This document shows positions 25,415 to 37,200 of a stretch of 64,000 nucleotides of DNA, one piece after another. The position numbers and the translations under genes are program-made. The number at the start of each line of letters is the position of its first letter. The first letter of the stretch is position 1. Under the pieces are notes generated by a model. It made no database searches and was not told the DNA's origin. It saw nothing but the letters and a program-made list of their open reading frames with translations. The DNA is taken from positions 45,583,570 to 45,647,569 of the forward strand of contig OX579634.1 in assembly GCA_951230915.1 (NCBI GenBank), read 5' to 3'. The stretch is from Antitrichia curtipendula. Lineage: Eukaryota > Streptophyta > Bryopsida > Hypnales > Leucodontaceae.

Positions 25415-26384
25415 ATGCTCTAATTAATTGACATATTAATACTATAGCCCTACTGATTAAGTTTTTGGCGAAGGCTACACGTCTTATTTTTAAAAACATA
25501 ATTCTTTTAAATCATATCAGTTTCCATTGATTTTTTCATTAATCAGTTTGGTTGGTGAGAAGGATACAATGCTATTGAAGAGCTCTACAAATTCTTTTAC
25601 ATTAAATAAACTACCGTTTGATGGACTACATTGAAGTAACTCCATTCTAGGCAAAATAAAAATGGTGGTCATCGTTCATGATCTACCATGTACAACACTA
25701 GTACAAATTTGCCCACAATTGGTTTACTCTCATTTAATGATGAATATGGCGGTTCACCTAATTCACTTATAAAGTATTCTGACTTCTCTGACATTTGTTG
25801 AACATTATGTTAGAAGATCAAGATCATACAAGATTTTGTTTATGTACCGTTGCAATATGCTTAACTTCTGACCACTTAGAGTGGGTGAGAGTTCATGAAA
25901 GTGGCATTCTCAATTTTATTACTCACTAATAAAGTACCTCAACGGATGTGGAGGTCCAAAGTTAGAGAAATTTACATTATAGGAATCTGACCCCAACTCA
26001 GTCTTTATATGATGATTAAGTTCATGTAGTGCAACAATTCCTTTGAATATTGGTCAAACCATCAATGAATTGTATTTAGGCCATTCCATTAAATTTATCT
26101 ACTAACTATTAAACTGATGACAACTATTCAATTTATTCCTGATTATTATTTTATGGGCAGAATTGGATATTAATCGACACCGGTTGTTGTTCATATTTTT
26201 TTTTCTCACATGGTCTTAGATTTGCCATCGCATTCGAGTTCACAATTGCATTCGCATTTGAGTTTCTTAGTTACGGAATGCAATGAGCTTAGGGATGCCG
26301 TTCAATTCTATGGCAGTAGTAAGATCATTTGGGGATGTAGTTCCTATCACATTCCCCATTGGTGAATTAGGGTATGCTATCGAT

Positions 26385-28229
26385 TGTTCCAATTGCGCTT
26401 CTATTGAATCTAGCTGATCATCGTCTTGGCAAGTGCGTGCAAATGTTCATACGGAGAATTCTATTCAAATAGGTCTGTCCGTTTTCATGGGATGCCTGAT
26501 TTGGTTGTGTGCTTGTTTTAGTGACCGACATTCACATTGCTTGAAATGTTGAAATGCAAGACTGCTTAGACTGCTTGTCATTCAGATTTGCTAGGACTAC
26601 TCTAGACTGTTTTCTTGATCAACATTTGGACTGCTCGAACTGAGTGACATTGAGATTCCTCGAGATTGATTCGGCGACCGACATTCAGATTGCTCGGACT
26701 GATCGATTACTAAAACCTTAGGTCGATGTAGAGCACGTCAATTTCTCCCAGGTTTCACCTAGTCAATTCGCCCCTACTGAAACCCTAGTCGATTGCAAAT
26801 CCAAACTACTCTATTGATTGCAGATCCAAATTGCTCTAGTCGAGGCAGATTCTTCCCATTTGATCCTAGTTGATACCTAGCTCAACTTAGAACCTGTCGA
26901 CTTCTTCCAGTCGACTTCTCCCAATCGATTTCTTGCCAGTCACGCATGCTCCCATTTGGTTGCCGATTTCTGCTAATCGATCCTAGTTGATCCAGTTTTT
27001 CCTCAGTCGGTTGAACTCCCGGTCGAGAATGTATTGTCAGCAAATCGAGACTGTGGGACCCTAAATTCGGCAAACTTCCGTCGAAATTGTTGACTTTGTG
27101 ATTTTCACGGAGGCTGGGATTTCTGTCGTTGCAAAAATAGTTGCGGCAACTTCGCAATCTGGATGCCATCGGCATCGACGGGGTGTTCATATCATGAAGA
27201 AGTCAGCTGCAGATTGCTCCTCATTGCTCCCGGTCAATCCCAGTTTCAACAAATTGATGAACCTCTCGATCGAGCTTAGAATCTCAACAGTTCGAGACTC
27301 ACGATTTTCCTATTGACCTATCAGTGAGAATTCTCCGTTGATTATATTCACTCTGGGATCTACACGGAGGTTAGGCTTTCTTGTCTTCTAGTAACAGGTA
27401 CGGCCACTTGTCAATTTGGATCCCGTCGGCACTGACGGGATGTTCTGTCCAAACTCAGAACAGCTGCATTAGCTAAAGAATCGCAATAGAATTTTCTTTA
27501 AACTAGGAAATTAGGGAATAGTTAGGATCATTTGGGTATATATTGTGGTTCGAGTGTTTTCAGTAGTTGGAGTTTTCATTTCTGTGGCTATGTGCATCGG
27601 CAATTGAAGGTCATTTGTTACGGTTGAGCTTTTTTGATCAGTTTTTTGATGATATTGCTAGGTGACAGATTCAATCTTCTGGTGTCTAATTTAGTTTTTC
27701 AAATTCGCAGATACTACTATTATTTGTGTTTTAGCTGGTAGGTGTTTCATGTGGCTTTAACTTCTATCAGAATTTTTGTAAATGATGCGGTTTACAATTC
27801 AGTCAAATTTCAGGACATGGATGACTATTGGAGATTATCCTTAATAACATCAGGAATTGGAGACCTTCTACTATGTATTTCTATGAATGGTCTATTATTA
27901 CAGCTGCATTCTAGTCTTGCTACAGATATTATCGGTGCCGACGGCATCCGTGGAGAACGGATGGTGCAGCTGAAACTAAGTACAATGATTTGGTATTGTA
28001 GAGATTTTAAAATGCATCATTGAACGTGAATAATATGAGGAGTGATTCATTTATCATATACAAAGTTTAGTGTGGATATCAGACTTCTTGACAGTGATTA
28101 TCATCTATGGGTATCAAAAGGAAAATACAAAATTTTCCATTAATGATTCCAACAGATTGAGTGCGATATTAGTATTGTGATTTTGCTAGTTGATGCTCTT
28201 TATTAATTGAACTTGCATCTTGGTTCCAG
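26385..28229. promoter_or_regulatory. upstream region of the pseudogene with three GC-rich dyads
   Basis: Three short dyads share the theme GATCCCGTCGGCA: 27162-27176 (GATGCC, 3 nt, GGCATC), 27421-27440 (TCCCGTC, 6 nt, GACGGGA) and, in the opposite orientation, 27934-27948. The first two also share a longer direct repeat of about 90 bp. They stand out in AT-rich surroundings. ORFs across this stretch (27098-27316, 27742-28023) show no family signal. Confidence 0.35.
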
Positions 28230-31200
28230 GATATCAAGATCCTTTTGTCTACAACAGCCATGGATGGAACAGACAGAGTATTGCGTTCTCAAGTGGAGAT
28301 GGTAGTAGGAGATTGTTCCAACAGCGAGGTCAAAAGAAGCATCTTCCTAAGTACTCACAAAATTGGCTAGAGTTTGTATGTTGTGGACCTTTTTAATTTC
28401 TAATTTTTTCCATTTCCATTTTATACAAGGTCTTGCAATTATGGACGACGAAATTAGTGGCTCTGCTCCTGAAGAAATGGAAGAGGTCGATACTGATTTT
28501 GATATGGTTGAAAAATATAAGGGCAATGAAGATGAGTTGCGTTTCCTATAGAAGGTGAATTCCATAGATTGTATTCAGGATATGAGAATCTCTCCAAAGG
28601 AAGAATCACGATTTTTCATACCACTATGCCATATGATTCTGATGCCCATTATTTGCCCCTCATTAGACTCTGATATTAAGAGACTTGAGGCATCGTTCAC
28701 TCATGGTTATAGACCTGGTTCAAGCGCATTCTATGTTTCAATTTGTGATGAGAAAGGGGTGATACACACTTTATTGGCCAAGGACAAAGACGAAATGAGC
28801 CCACTATAAAAATTGGAGAGTGATCGGTTTGATGCCATGCTTCAAGAAAATGAACACCTTCGTAACTTGGCTGGGAGGATGTTTTTTATTTGTGATGGAA
28901 ATCATAGATCTCAAGCCTGGACTGCGTTCATTGACAGATTGCCCAAGGATGACCTGATTTGGCATTATTCTGTAGATAATATTGTCTTAGATCCGTCTGG
29001 GAGAACAGCACTTCTATTACATGCGATGCACGATATAAACAAGTAAGTTTGTTTTATTGAATGAGCGTATTTGGCAATCTATATGTCTTCTTTTCTTGAA
29101 TGCTATTTATTCTAATGTTTTAAATTGTACTTCAAGTCTACAGAAAACAACCACGTGAAGACAAATCTTGTTCATACATTGCATAGGATTCGTGCTACCG
29201 GAACGCAGAGTTTGGAGGCATTCAAAGATATACTTTCCAAGTGGGAGTTCAAAAAATGCCTGAAGAGTCCTACGAGGGGAAAAACTTGGTACCCCTTGAC
29301 TACGGAGGTTTTTATTTCGTTGCTTTGGCGGGTGAGACATGCAATTTGTCACTCATTTCCTAGAATCAATGTTGTAAACTTGATTTCTTCTTGTTGTTAT
29401 GTAATTTATTTCAGTTTTGAGATAAAAAAACATTTGTAATTTGCAGCAAGAAATTGCTGATGCTGCCGACGCAGCTGCACGGAAATTGTCAAAAAAAGAA
29501 CCATCATTACAAAGAACTGACCAAGAAATCACCAAAGCCATGCTATCTGCAACGAAATTAAAGACGACTAGCTACAAAGGGCAGTTTTCAAAATTGTTAG
29601 CAGTTTCACATCCTGCACTAGGTGATGACTTTTTGGCAGAGGTATAGTGCATACTTCCAAATTCTCTCTCTTCCATTCAATTTTATTGGTAGTTATCAAT
29701 TATACCAACCTAGATGTTTAGTTTCAATCTTCTTTACTTTTATTTCTATTAATTTCATATTTCTTTGTGAAGGTCACATTGCATTGGAGCAGGAATTCTA
29801 AACCCGAAATGACATTGGACAAACTGCAACTTCTTGCAACTTCCGTTGGTCCACCTTCATTCAAAATCAAATGTTTACGTTGGTGGAACTCGGGAGCACT
29901 TACAAGACAAGCTGCCCATTTTCCAAGCAAGGCATTCTCAAATAAAGAGTTTGAGTCTTGGTTGAACAAGGCTTGTTTCTGGGCATCGGTAAGTGTCCTT
30001 CCTTGCTATACATTTTCAGCTATTTTTTAGTGATTCCATTAAATCTTTTCTAATAATGACTTTGACTACATCCTCTATTTTGTTGTTTTTGATTATATTG
30101 TCTTCTTGTGAATGCAGTTGGAAGAAGCATTGATCTTGGAATATGAGAGGATACAAAAAGAAGAAGGTCTAACAGTGGAAGTTAACTTCAGTAATACTCC
30201 ACTGTCTCCTGCCGAATTTGTGGAATATTGGCAAATTCGCACATGGGTACACGGTCTCTCATCTTTGTTTTGTAGAAAAGATTCATATTCAAGAACTAAG
30301 GCGATCATCTCCTACACCTATACTTCACAAATTGTGAAACGAGTTCTATACAGGTACAATTATTCCGTTTTTTCCCTAGGTTGTCTATTTTCAATTTTCT
30401 TTTGTTCTCCATCTTCACGTACTTACTTTCTCCATTGAATATTTTCAGGTATATTATGTTCAAATTGTTGCCTAAAGGTGCTATGCAGCGGACTCAACTT
30501 CCTAGATTCTTTACGTCATGGGTTGACAAGACATGCGTTGATCAATGTATGTACTCTACGGGGTTGATGCGATCTTGGGGTGTACTGCATCTACACTCCG
30601 GTGGTTGGTACATTGATTGTGGTGGTGGATTCTGCCCGGCGGAAGAAGAAACAATGAAGAAGGCCCTTGACCAAGTAGAAAAAGGATTGGGTGGCTCTGA
30701 TCCATTACCTCTAACTGTTGGACAAGGTACTGCCGAGCATGATGTTGTTGTTGATTTGGCACATATGAACGACAAGGACAAAGCAAAGGCTGTGAACCAA
30801 ATGAAGCGAGCTGCTGTGAAGGTTGAGGCTCAGAAGGTAATAGAAGAGCAAAAGAAGACAGACAAAGCTTTCAAAGTAGGCTTGTTGGCAAACGTGAAGG
30901 CTATGGCTGCAGAGGCCATAGCAACTATTAAGGCTATTGGTAAAGCGCCAAAAAACTTGCATGGTATTAGTCCTTCTGGTCTTGAATGCACCCAAACTTC
31001 TTCTGCTTCACCATCACGACTTCCTCGAAAACGGGACTCCTCTTACATTGACATTACTGTTTCTCGACTTTCTCTAGGCAATGTTCCCATCCCATTAGCA
31101 GATGACCTTGAGACTAATGGAGTGGATGCATTTATTTTCAATGGCTCCCTCCATAGTCTTCTCAGCTACCGTGTTCAACATGGGTCTTTTCCTTTAGGGT

Positions 31201-32753
31201 GGACTGAGTTTCAAGATTTCCTTGAGAAGGTAATATTGAATTTTCTTCTTGCATTTCTTATCATGAAGTTCAATGTTGTCAATCATTTTCACGAATTCTA
31301 TTTCTTTGTTTATTCTATCAATCTAATGTTGTTATTCTTGCAGCACAAGGCGAACAGAGAAAAATCATTTAAAGGTGTTTTTTCCCAATTTCGAGCTATT
31401 AATTTGATGATCTTGGACATTCCCGAGGGCATGCCTGTCCCAGGAGTGTTTTCTCCACCTTCAGCTATTCCACCTTGGAATACAATTCCTACTGACTTTC
31501 TAAAATCGGCTTTCGATTTTGCTGGTAGCCACTTGACTGATGATGGAGCTCTACTCATATTCCATTGTGATGCAGCCCCAGTGAAATTGCAACTGAAGAG
31601 TTTTTGTTGAGCCTTTCACTTCAAAGTATATCAAAAATGGATTGGGATCAATGGTCTTCATTTAACCAATGCTCGAGACTCATCACACATGGTATTCCAA
31701 GAGTCCAAGGTCTTTGTTGGTAGTACTTTTATTTTGGAGTATTATGTTGTTTTTACTCAAATTTATTTAGACAAATTACTAATTTTTTTAGATGGATGGG
31801 TTCATCTTATGCAAACATTGTGTTTTGGCATTCAACTACTTGTAAAGAACCTTCCAAATGTTCCACCTTCCCATTTCAAAGTGCAACTCGTACCTGGTTT
31901 AGACGTTGCTGGAATTCATGTCGACTTGGGCGATATGCTTTGCAATGGTATAACTAAAGACTCCCAACTTTTGAATGGCAACGTTCCTTGGCGTGGTCTG
32001 CGAGAAAAAGACCTTGGGTTTATGCAAATTCTTATAGAATCTTTTTTACTACCTAGAGATATGGTATTTGACTGTTCAGCTGCTATAGGTTTGTAACTTT
32101 GTTACTTTGATTATGAAGTTTCATTCATATATGTAAAGGTTCATATATAATGATTTATTTTATTATTTGATCTCTTTTGTTGCAGTTTCTAGTATCCATG
32201 CTTGTCGGAGGTCCGGCCGCCACATTGTGGCATTTGAAGAAGATGCAGTGATTTTCAATGCTCTCTTGCAACCACTTATAATTAAGAATCCAAGTCTGAT
32301 TTCTAAGAAGCATCGAGTGGACATAGAATGCAATAGCTCAGATGAAACTGATGAATCAGATTCCGAAGTATCGGAAATTGAAGCTACTAGTTTATTCTGT
32401 ATGTAAGTCCTTGAATTATTTTAATATGTAATTCTTTTAATTGATTTGATCACAAACACTTGTTAATTTCTTAGTACCTTCAATTCACTAATACTCTTCA
32501 TATTTTGATACTATGCAGCTCAAGGGTGACTGCATCTTCTACAAGGACCTCTATTCTTCAACCTCTATGGAAGTCGATTGAGAATAGTCCTCCTAATTGT
32601 TTTCTATTACCGATTTATGCTCGTGATTTAGCAGAAGATTTGGTGAGGGCACCTCCTGCTACACGTAGGTCTCGTAGTTTTTGTGGAGATCGGAGAGTTT
32701 TACAATTTCTAGATGATGCAGCAGATTGTGACAATGATGATGATTGTGAGTAG
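28230..32753 (+). pseudogene. ParB-like domain plus DNA-methyltransferase-like protein, decayed (right copy)
   Basis: Exons I can place: 28430-29042, about 29137-29331, 29447-29641, 29773-29988, 30118-30353, 30449-31229, 31344-31719, 31792-32088, 32186-32402 and 32519-32753. A possible upstream exon begins at 28230. From 29447 onward all junctions are GT-AG and phase-consistent; the 29042/29137 junction is not in phase. The N-terminal part resembles the ParB/sulfiredoxin fold: KVNSIDCIQDMRI, then FFICDGNHRSQAW with the DGNHR signature. The C-terminal part resembles N4/N6 DNA methylases: LMILDIPEG in place of the DPPY loop, then MVFDCSAAIG followed by SGRHIVAFEED, the place of the SAM-binding motif. 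Three in-frame stops (28549 TAG, 28807 TAA, 31608 TGA) break it. The tail is acidic. The domain calls are by eye, and I do not know a named plant family for it. Confidence 0.6.
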
Positions 32754-33272
32754 TCTAGACATTGAGATCTCCATCACGTACTACAAATGCTTTTCTGTAT
32801 TTATTTTCATACCTTGATTTTGATCGGTGAGACTAAAAGGGCCACCATTTTTCCTGTTTTCATTTGTTTGGGCTAAGTTCAATCACATGAATCCAATTGT
32901 ATTTTTGGATTCTAGAAATTTATAATTTATTGAATTGGTTGTCTTTTACAGGAATCTGAAGATGTTATTCATCATAGCAATTTAAAATTTAAAATGTCAC
33001 TCTTATATTGAATGGAATGGTCTAAGGAATCTAATGAAGCTATTGGAAAGTTTGATTTTTTTTAGTTTTTAGTCATTTTAAAATAATATCATTACCACAC
33101 TTTCTGAAACAAATTTGAATTGTACATTAAGAATCCTTCTTCTTCACCGTCAATATAGTACAATAAATCTCAAAATACAAATATTACCTCCCTAAACTCT
33201 TCATCTCCAAAAAGATTTTTGTTCTTCTAATCTAATGCAATTAGATTGTTAATTATTCTTTCCTCATTTTCT

Positions 33273-34213
33273 TAACCCCTAAAGGTCAAAGACTATGTTT
33301 TCACCTAAACCGCTCCAAAACATGTATTTCTAATACATGTACCAAGTTTTAGAAAAAAAATAAAATTGGAAAAATGTAACTAGTGGATATTGTATTAAAC
33401 TAGTTTGAGAAGTTGTGGAAATAAATTCAAAAATTTCCACCATGTAGATTGCAAGATAATAGCGTTTGAATTGATAGAAATCCTTTTTTTGTCCCTGCAA
33501 AAATCCGGGCAGCTGCACTTCACAAGGTCACATTTTTATGAAAAAATGTCCAAAATGGTGGTTACTCCTTGGATTCATTCTTCTAGGCAAGTTGGCTACA
33601 TGCTTGAAAAACTTCAGATCATTTGGAACTGTATAACATATCCGACAAAATAGTAAGTAAAAAGAAGTAGAAAATGTTTAAAATACTAAATTTTTAAGAA
33701 TTGAAATATGGAATTGAAAAATGCTAATTCCAACAGCTGTTATGGTGTAATAAACAATCTACATCCAATATTCTTATTTTTCCCAAAATATTGAAAATTG
33801 AGCTAAATAAATAATTTCAAAGTTTATTTTAGAGTAGAGATTCCATAACTACCTTCAAACTAAAACTCCTCATAACTTTCATCTCATTCATCCAAATGGA
33901 ATGATTCAAAGCTTCCCACGTATATATAAATCTAAAGAACCAATTTTAATTTTTAATTTAAAAAAAAAGTGATTTTTAAAGAAGTTTTTTCAGCTGCCCG
34001 GGCTGCCCACTGACCAATGAAAATGACATATCATGCAATAACTTTTTAACCACGTAGTCAAAAATTATGAAAATTGTTGGGCCTTAAAGCTACTCCTCGG
34101 GTACATCTTGTGTGAAATTTTCTACAAAAAACAAAAACAAAAATTCCAGTCGTAGTAAGCTGTCCAAAATCGCTATGTTGTCAAAAATCAGTGTTTGTTC
34201 CTTTAAGGGTTAA
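33273..34213. mobile_element. TTAA-flanked non-coding transposon, right-arm copy
   Basis: This is the mirror copy of 15029-15970, with TTAA at 33273-33276 and 34210-34213. Two 1-nt homopolymer differences, one just outside and one just inside this end, separate the copies. It was present before the arms were duplicated or homogenised. Confidence 0.65.
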
Positions 34214-37200
34214 ATCACTACCGCCTTGAAACTACAGTCTTTGCAAATTTATATTCATTACCGCATGTAAAGGATGCCCTAAAATCCAAATAAATTGCTT
34301 GATATTATTAAGTCTATTAAATGCTTAAACAAAACAAATTCAAGAAATAAGTATATGTTCAATTTGTATCAATGTAATTTAGTTTTGTTCATATTATCCC
34401 TATCCCTTTTTGCTTCAATTTATTATATGGTCTTAGATCTTTCATTTCACACGGTAATAGGTTTTCCTTTTCATGATCTTAAAAATCTTTTCAAATCTTA
34501 GTTTGTAATCCACGCTCTCCGCTCATGCGGCAGCATTCCTCATGCCATAGATGTTTATTATTGCATATAAAATCATGGTATAAACCAAAGTTTTTGTTTC
34601 ACTCTGAAATTATAAAATCAACAAACCATGGTTATAGGCTTAAAGTTTATATTGGTGTAAAACAATTGAAATTTTTGAATTTTTGAATTTCCAGTTGGAG
34701 TAGAAATTACACGTGCCATAAGCTTCAATTCAATAATTGGACTCAAATTCAAAAAACTCATTTCTATGGCTAAAACTCACATAAAGAGCAAATAACAAAA
34801 TAGCTAAATACACAATCATGGTGATCTATGGACTAAGCATCTTCTTCTTCTTTAGAAAACTCATCAAAATGAAGGAATTTGAAATATCGTTCATTAAGAA
34901 TGTATTCAATTTATAAAAAATTTAAAATGGATGAAAAATTGCATTCTTCATTGTAATGTTTTAGGTGAAGTCATCTAAACAGACATTTATGGTCAAAATA
35001 ATAAAGTACAAGGATATAAATTATGACTTGTCCACGATTGTAAGATTGTTGGCAAATGTGGAGGGTCAATGGCCAAATTTTGCTTTGGTAACCATGATTT
35101 GCTAAGACCTCTATAATTCTTGTTTTTTACCTTGCTTTTGAAGTCCTTGTCCAATGTGTAAATTTTAATTTTCTTGTACCTCCACCTAGTTCTTTTGGAT
35201 GCGCTTCCAATGAGAACATTTTCAAGTTCTAATTATTTAGAGTTCCAAACAAGGTCTTTCTAAAGGCCTTTTTAAGGCCTAATTTCCTCAAAAAAAAGTT
35301 GGTGGATTTCAACCCTATAAAAAAATAAAGGATAAATGTGTTAAAAAATGCCACACTAAAATATAGCCCTACACATGGTTGCCACAATATTTCAAAAACC
35401 TTATTTCATTTCTCATGCAAACTTGCAGAGCCAACATATACAAAATTTGCATTCAAAATTTATATTCTCAAAATTGCATACTCAAAATTGGCCTCTTCCA
35501 ATTCAAGCCCCCAAAATGAAAGAGCTAGGAAACTCTAAATCTTCTTGAAGAAGGGCCATGTAACCATTTGTCCAAAAACCAACAAAAAGACATTGTTTGT
35601 ACAGTTAAAGGGACAATCTACCAGCAGCACTACGGATGCTCTTACACATGAATTGGGGGAGAATTACATACTATAATTGTCAAGTATAGCCCACCTAAGC
35701 TGGGTTGTAGTCCGGGTTGACGTGGGTCAAGATTTGCTAACTTTGCGTTTCTTTATACCTTAAGCAATCCAAGTACAATATACTTGGTGGATTAGGGTAC
35801 CTTGTATATTGTCTACATGGAGTGCCATAAATGTCCACTTGCTATGTTTATCGTGTTATTTAATTTGCCTGCTTTTGAAACGACTCATTTTTGCAATTTA
35901 TTTGAGATTTTGGTAAGGTACATGACAATGTGTCTCACAAACTTTCATTTTGGGTGTTTTGACACCCAACATGTCTCATAAGCTTGTGACAACACAGGCA
36001 ACAAGGTGGAGGCCCACCCTTTTCCATTCGATGTCAAACCCAGCCGACCAGACCTCACTCCAACCCATGTGCGTAGATCTACTACTACATTGCACAAACT
36101 GCGACCAAATTTCCAAACCAGAACGGATGCGTGCCTACGTTGAAGTGTGTGCACGCATTAAGGAGAGCCTCCAAGAGCTACGGAGGACATATAACAAAGA
36201 CAAACATGAACTCGGGGGGAGTGCAATTGACGATGACAAACAAGAGCTTTCGAGAGTGCAAGTAACGACGACAAATAGGAGCTTGGCTTCCTAGCATGAC
36301 TGAAATTCAAAGTAAAATTTTCCCAAGCGGGTAAGCTCGGTTTGGGTGGGGGCTTGAAATTTTCTCTACCCGGTTTGCCAAGTGGAAACCGTAAACGCTT
36401 TGGTATTTCGTGCTGAGGGGGCAGGATGGCCAGGAAAAGGCACCCCTCATCCTTCTATCATTTTCATCTAGTTGTCCATAGTCTTCAAGTTTAAGCAACT
36501 CAATGTTCAATGAATCAAAGCTAGAAGCATCAATTTTTCTAAAACCTAAAATGGCACATGTTGCATGTCAAATCTTAAACTATACCTACACTAAATAGTA
36601 AAAATAGTTTGCCTTTTGCCTTTTACAATTAGGTTGCCTTACCCCGATATGGTCACTCTAAAAGCCATAAATGTCAAGAAATATTTTTACAAATACTTTA
36701 GTTTTTACACATGGAGATTTATAAGTTCCAACTACATCAATAACTCATTTGACTAGAAAGTATGTGGAAGTGGTGATGGCATGTATGTGCAATTGTGTTA
36801 GATAATGAAGAATGGACGTAGACCAAAAGACGATGAAATAATAGATAAAATTGCCAAAGAGTTTTGTCGTCAACAACAAGCAAAATGCAGTGCAGGGCCA
36901 GGTTGGTAGAAGACGTCCAAGTAATGAGTTCACGTGTTACTAATATAGAAGGGGTTCTTGTTGGACTACATAAGAAAGTAGATACCTCGACCAATCATTT
37001 GAAAGGCATGATTCATGATTTCCTGAGCAACCTTACAAGCAAGTTTAATCTTATTTTAGAAGACACTACTATTCTAGTACTGTCAATGAAGCCATCTAAT
37101 AAATCAACACTTCTACTGAATAAAGATACAACAATTGAGTTCACTCCTGACAAACATACATTGACAACTGTTGATGTTGTCGAAGAAGAAGTTCAGCGAC

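Larger units (their letters stand above)
22858..26384. other. unique spacer of the palindrome
   Basis: This stretch is bounded by the last paired bases 22857 and 26385. It contains a degenerate minisatellite, a foldback MITE and one doubtful ORF. No homology between its two ends was found by eye, so pairing stops sharply on the inner side. Confidence 0.85.

Noticed and set aside
26882..27316. ORFs at the inner end of the arms (102 and 72 codons on opposite strands)
   Set aside because: They overlap each other on opposite strands, have no domain, and lie in a region of imperfect repeats.
28549..28809. Stop codons in the ParB-methyltransferase gene repaired by RNA editing or readthrough
   Set aside because: U-to-C editing of stops is known for plant organelle transcripts, not nuclear ones. 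The third stop at 31608 and the out-of-phase first intron make decay the simpler explanation.
28230..29042. ATG at 28260 as the start of the ParB-methyltransferase gene
   Set aside because: That frame stops within about 40 codons and does not join the downstream ParB frame. A different frame through the same bases is open but has no ATG, so the start was left undefined.
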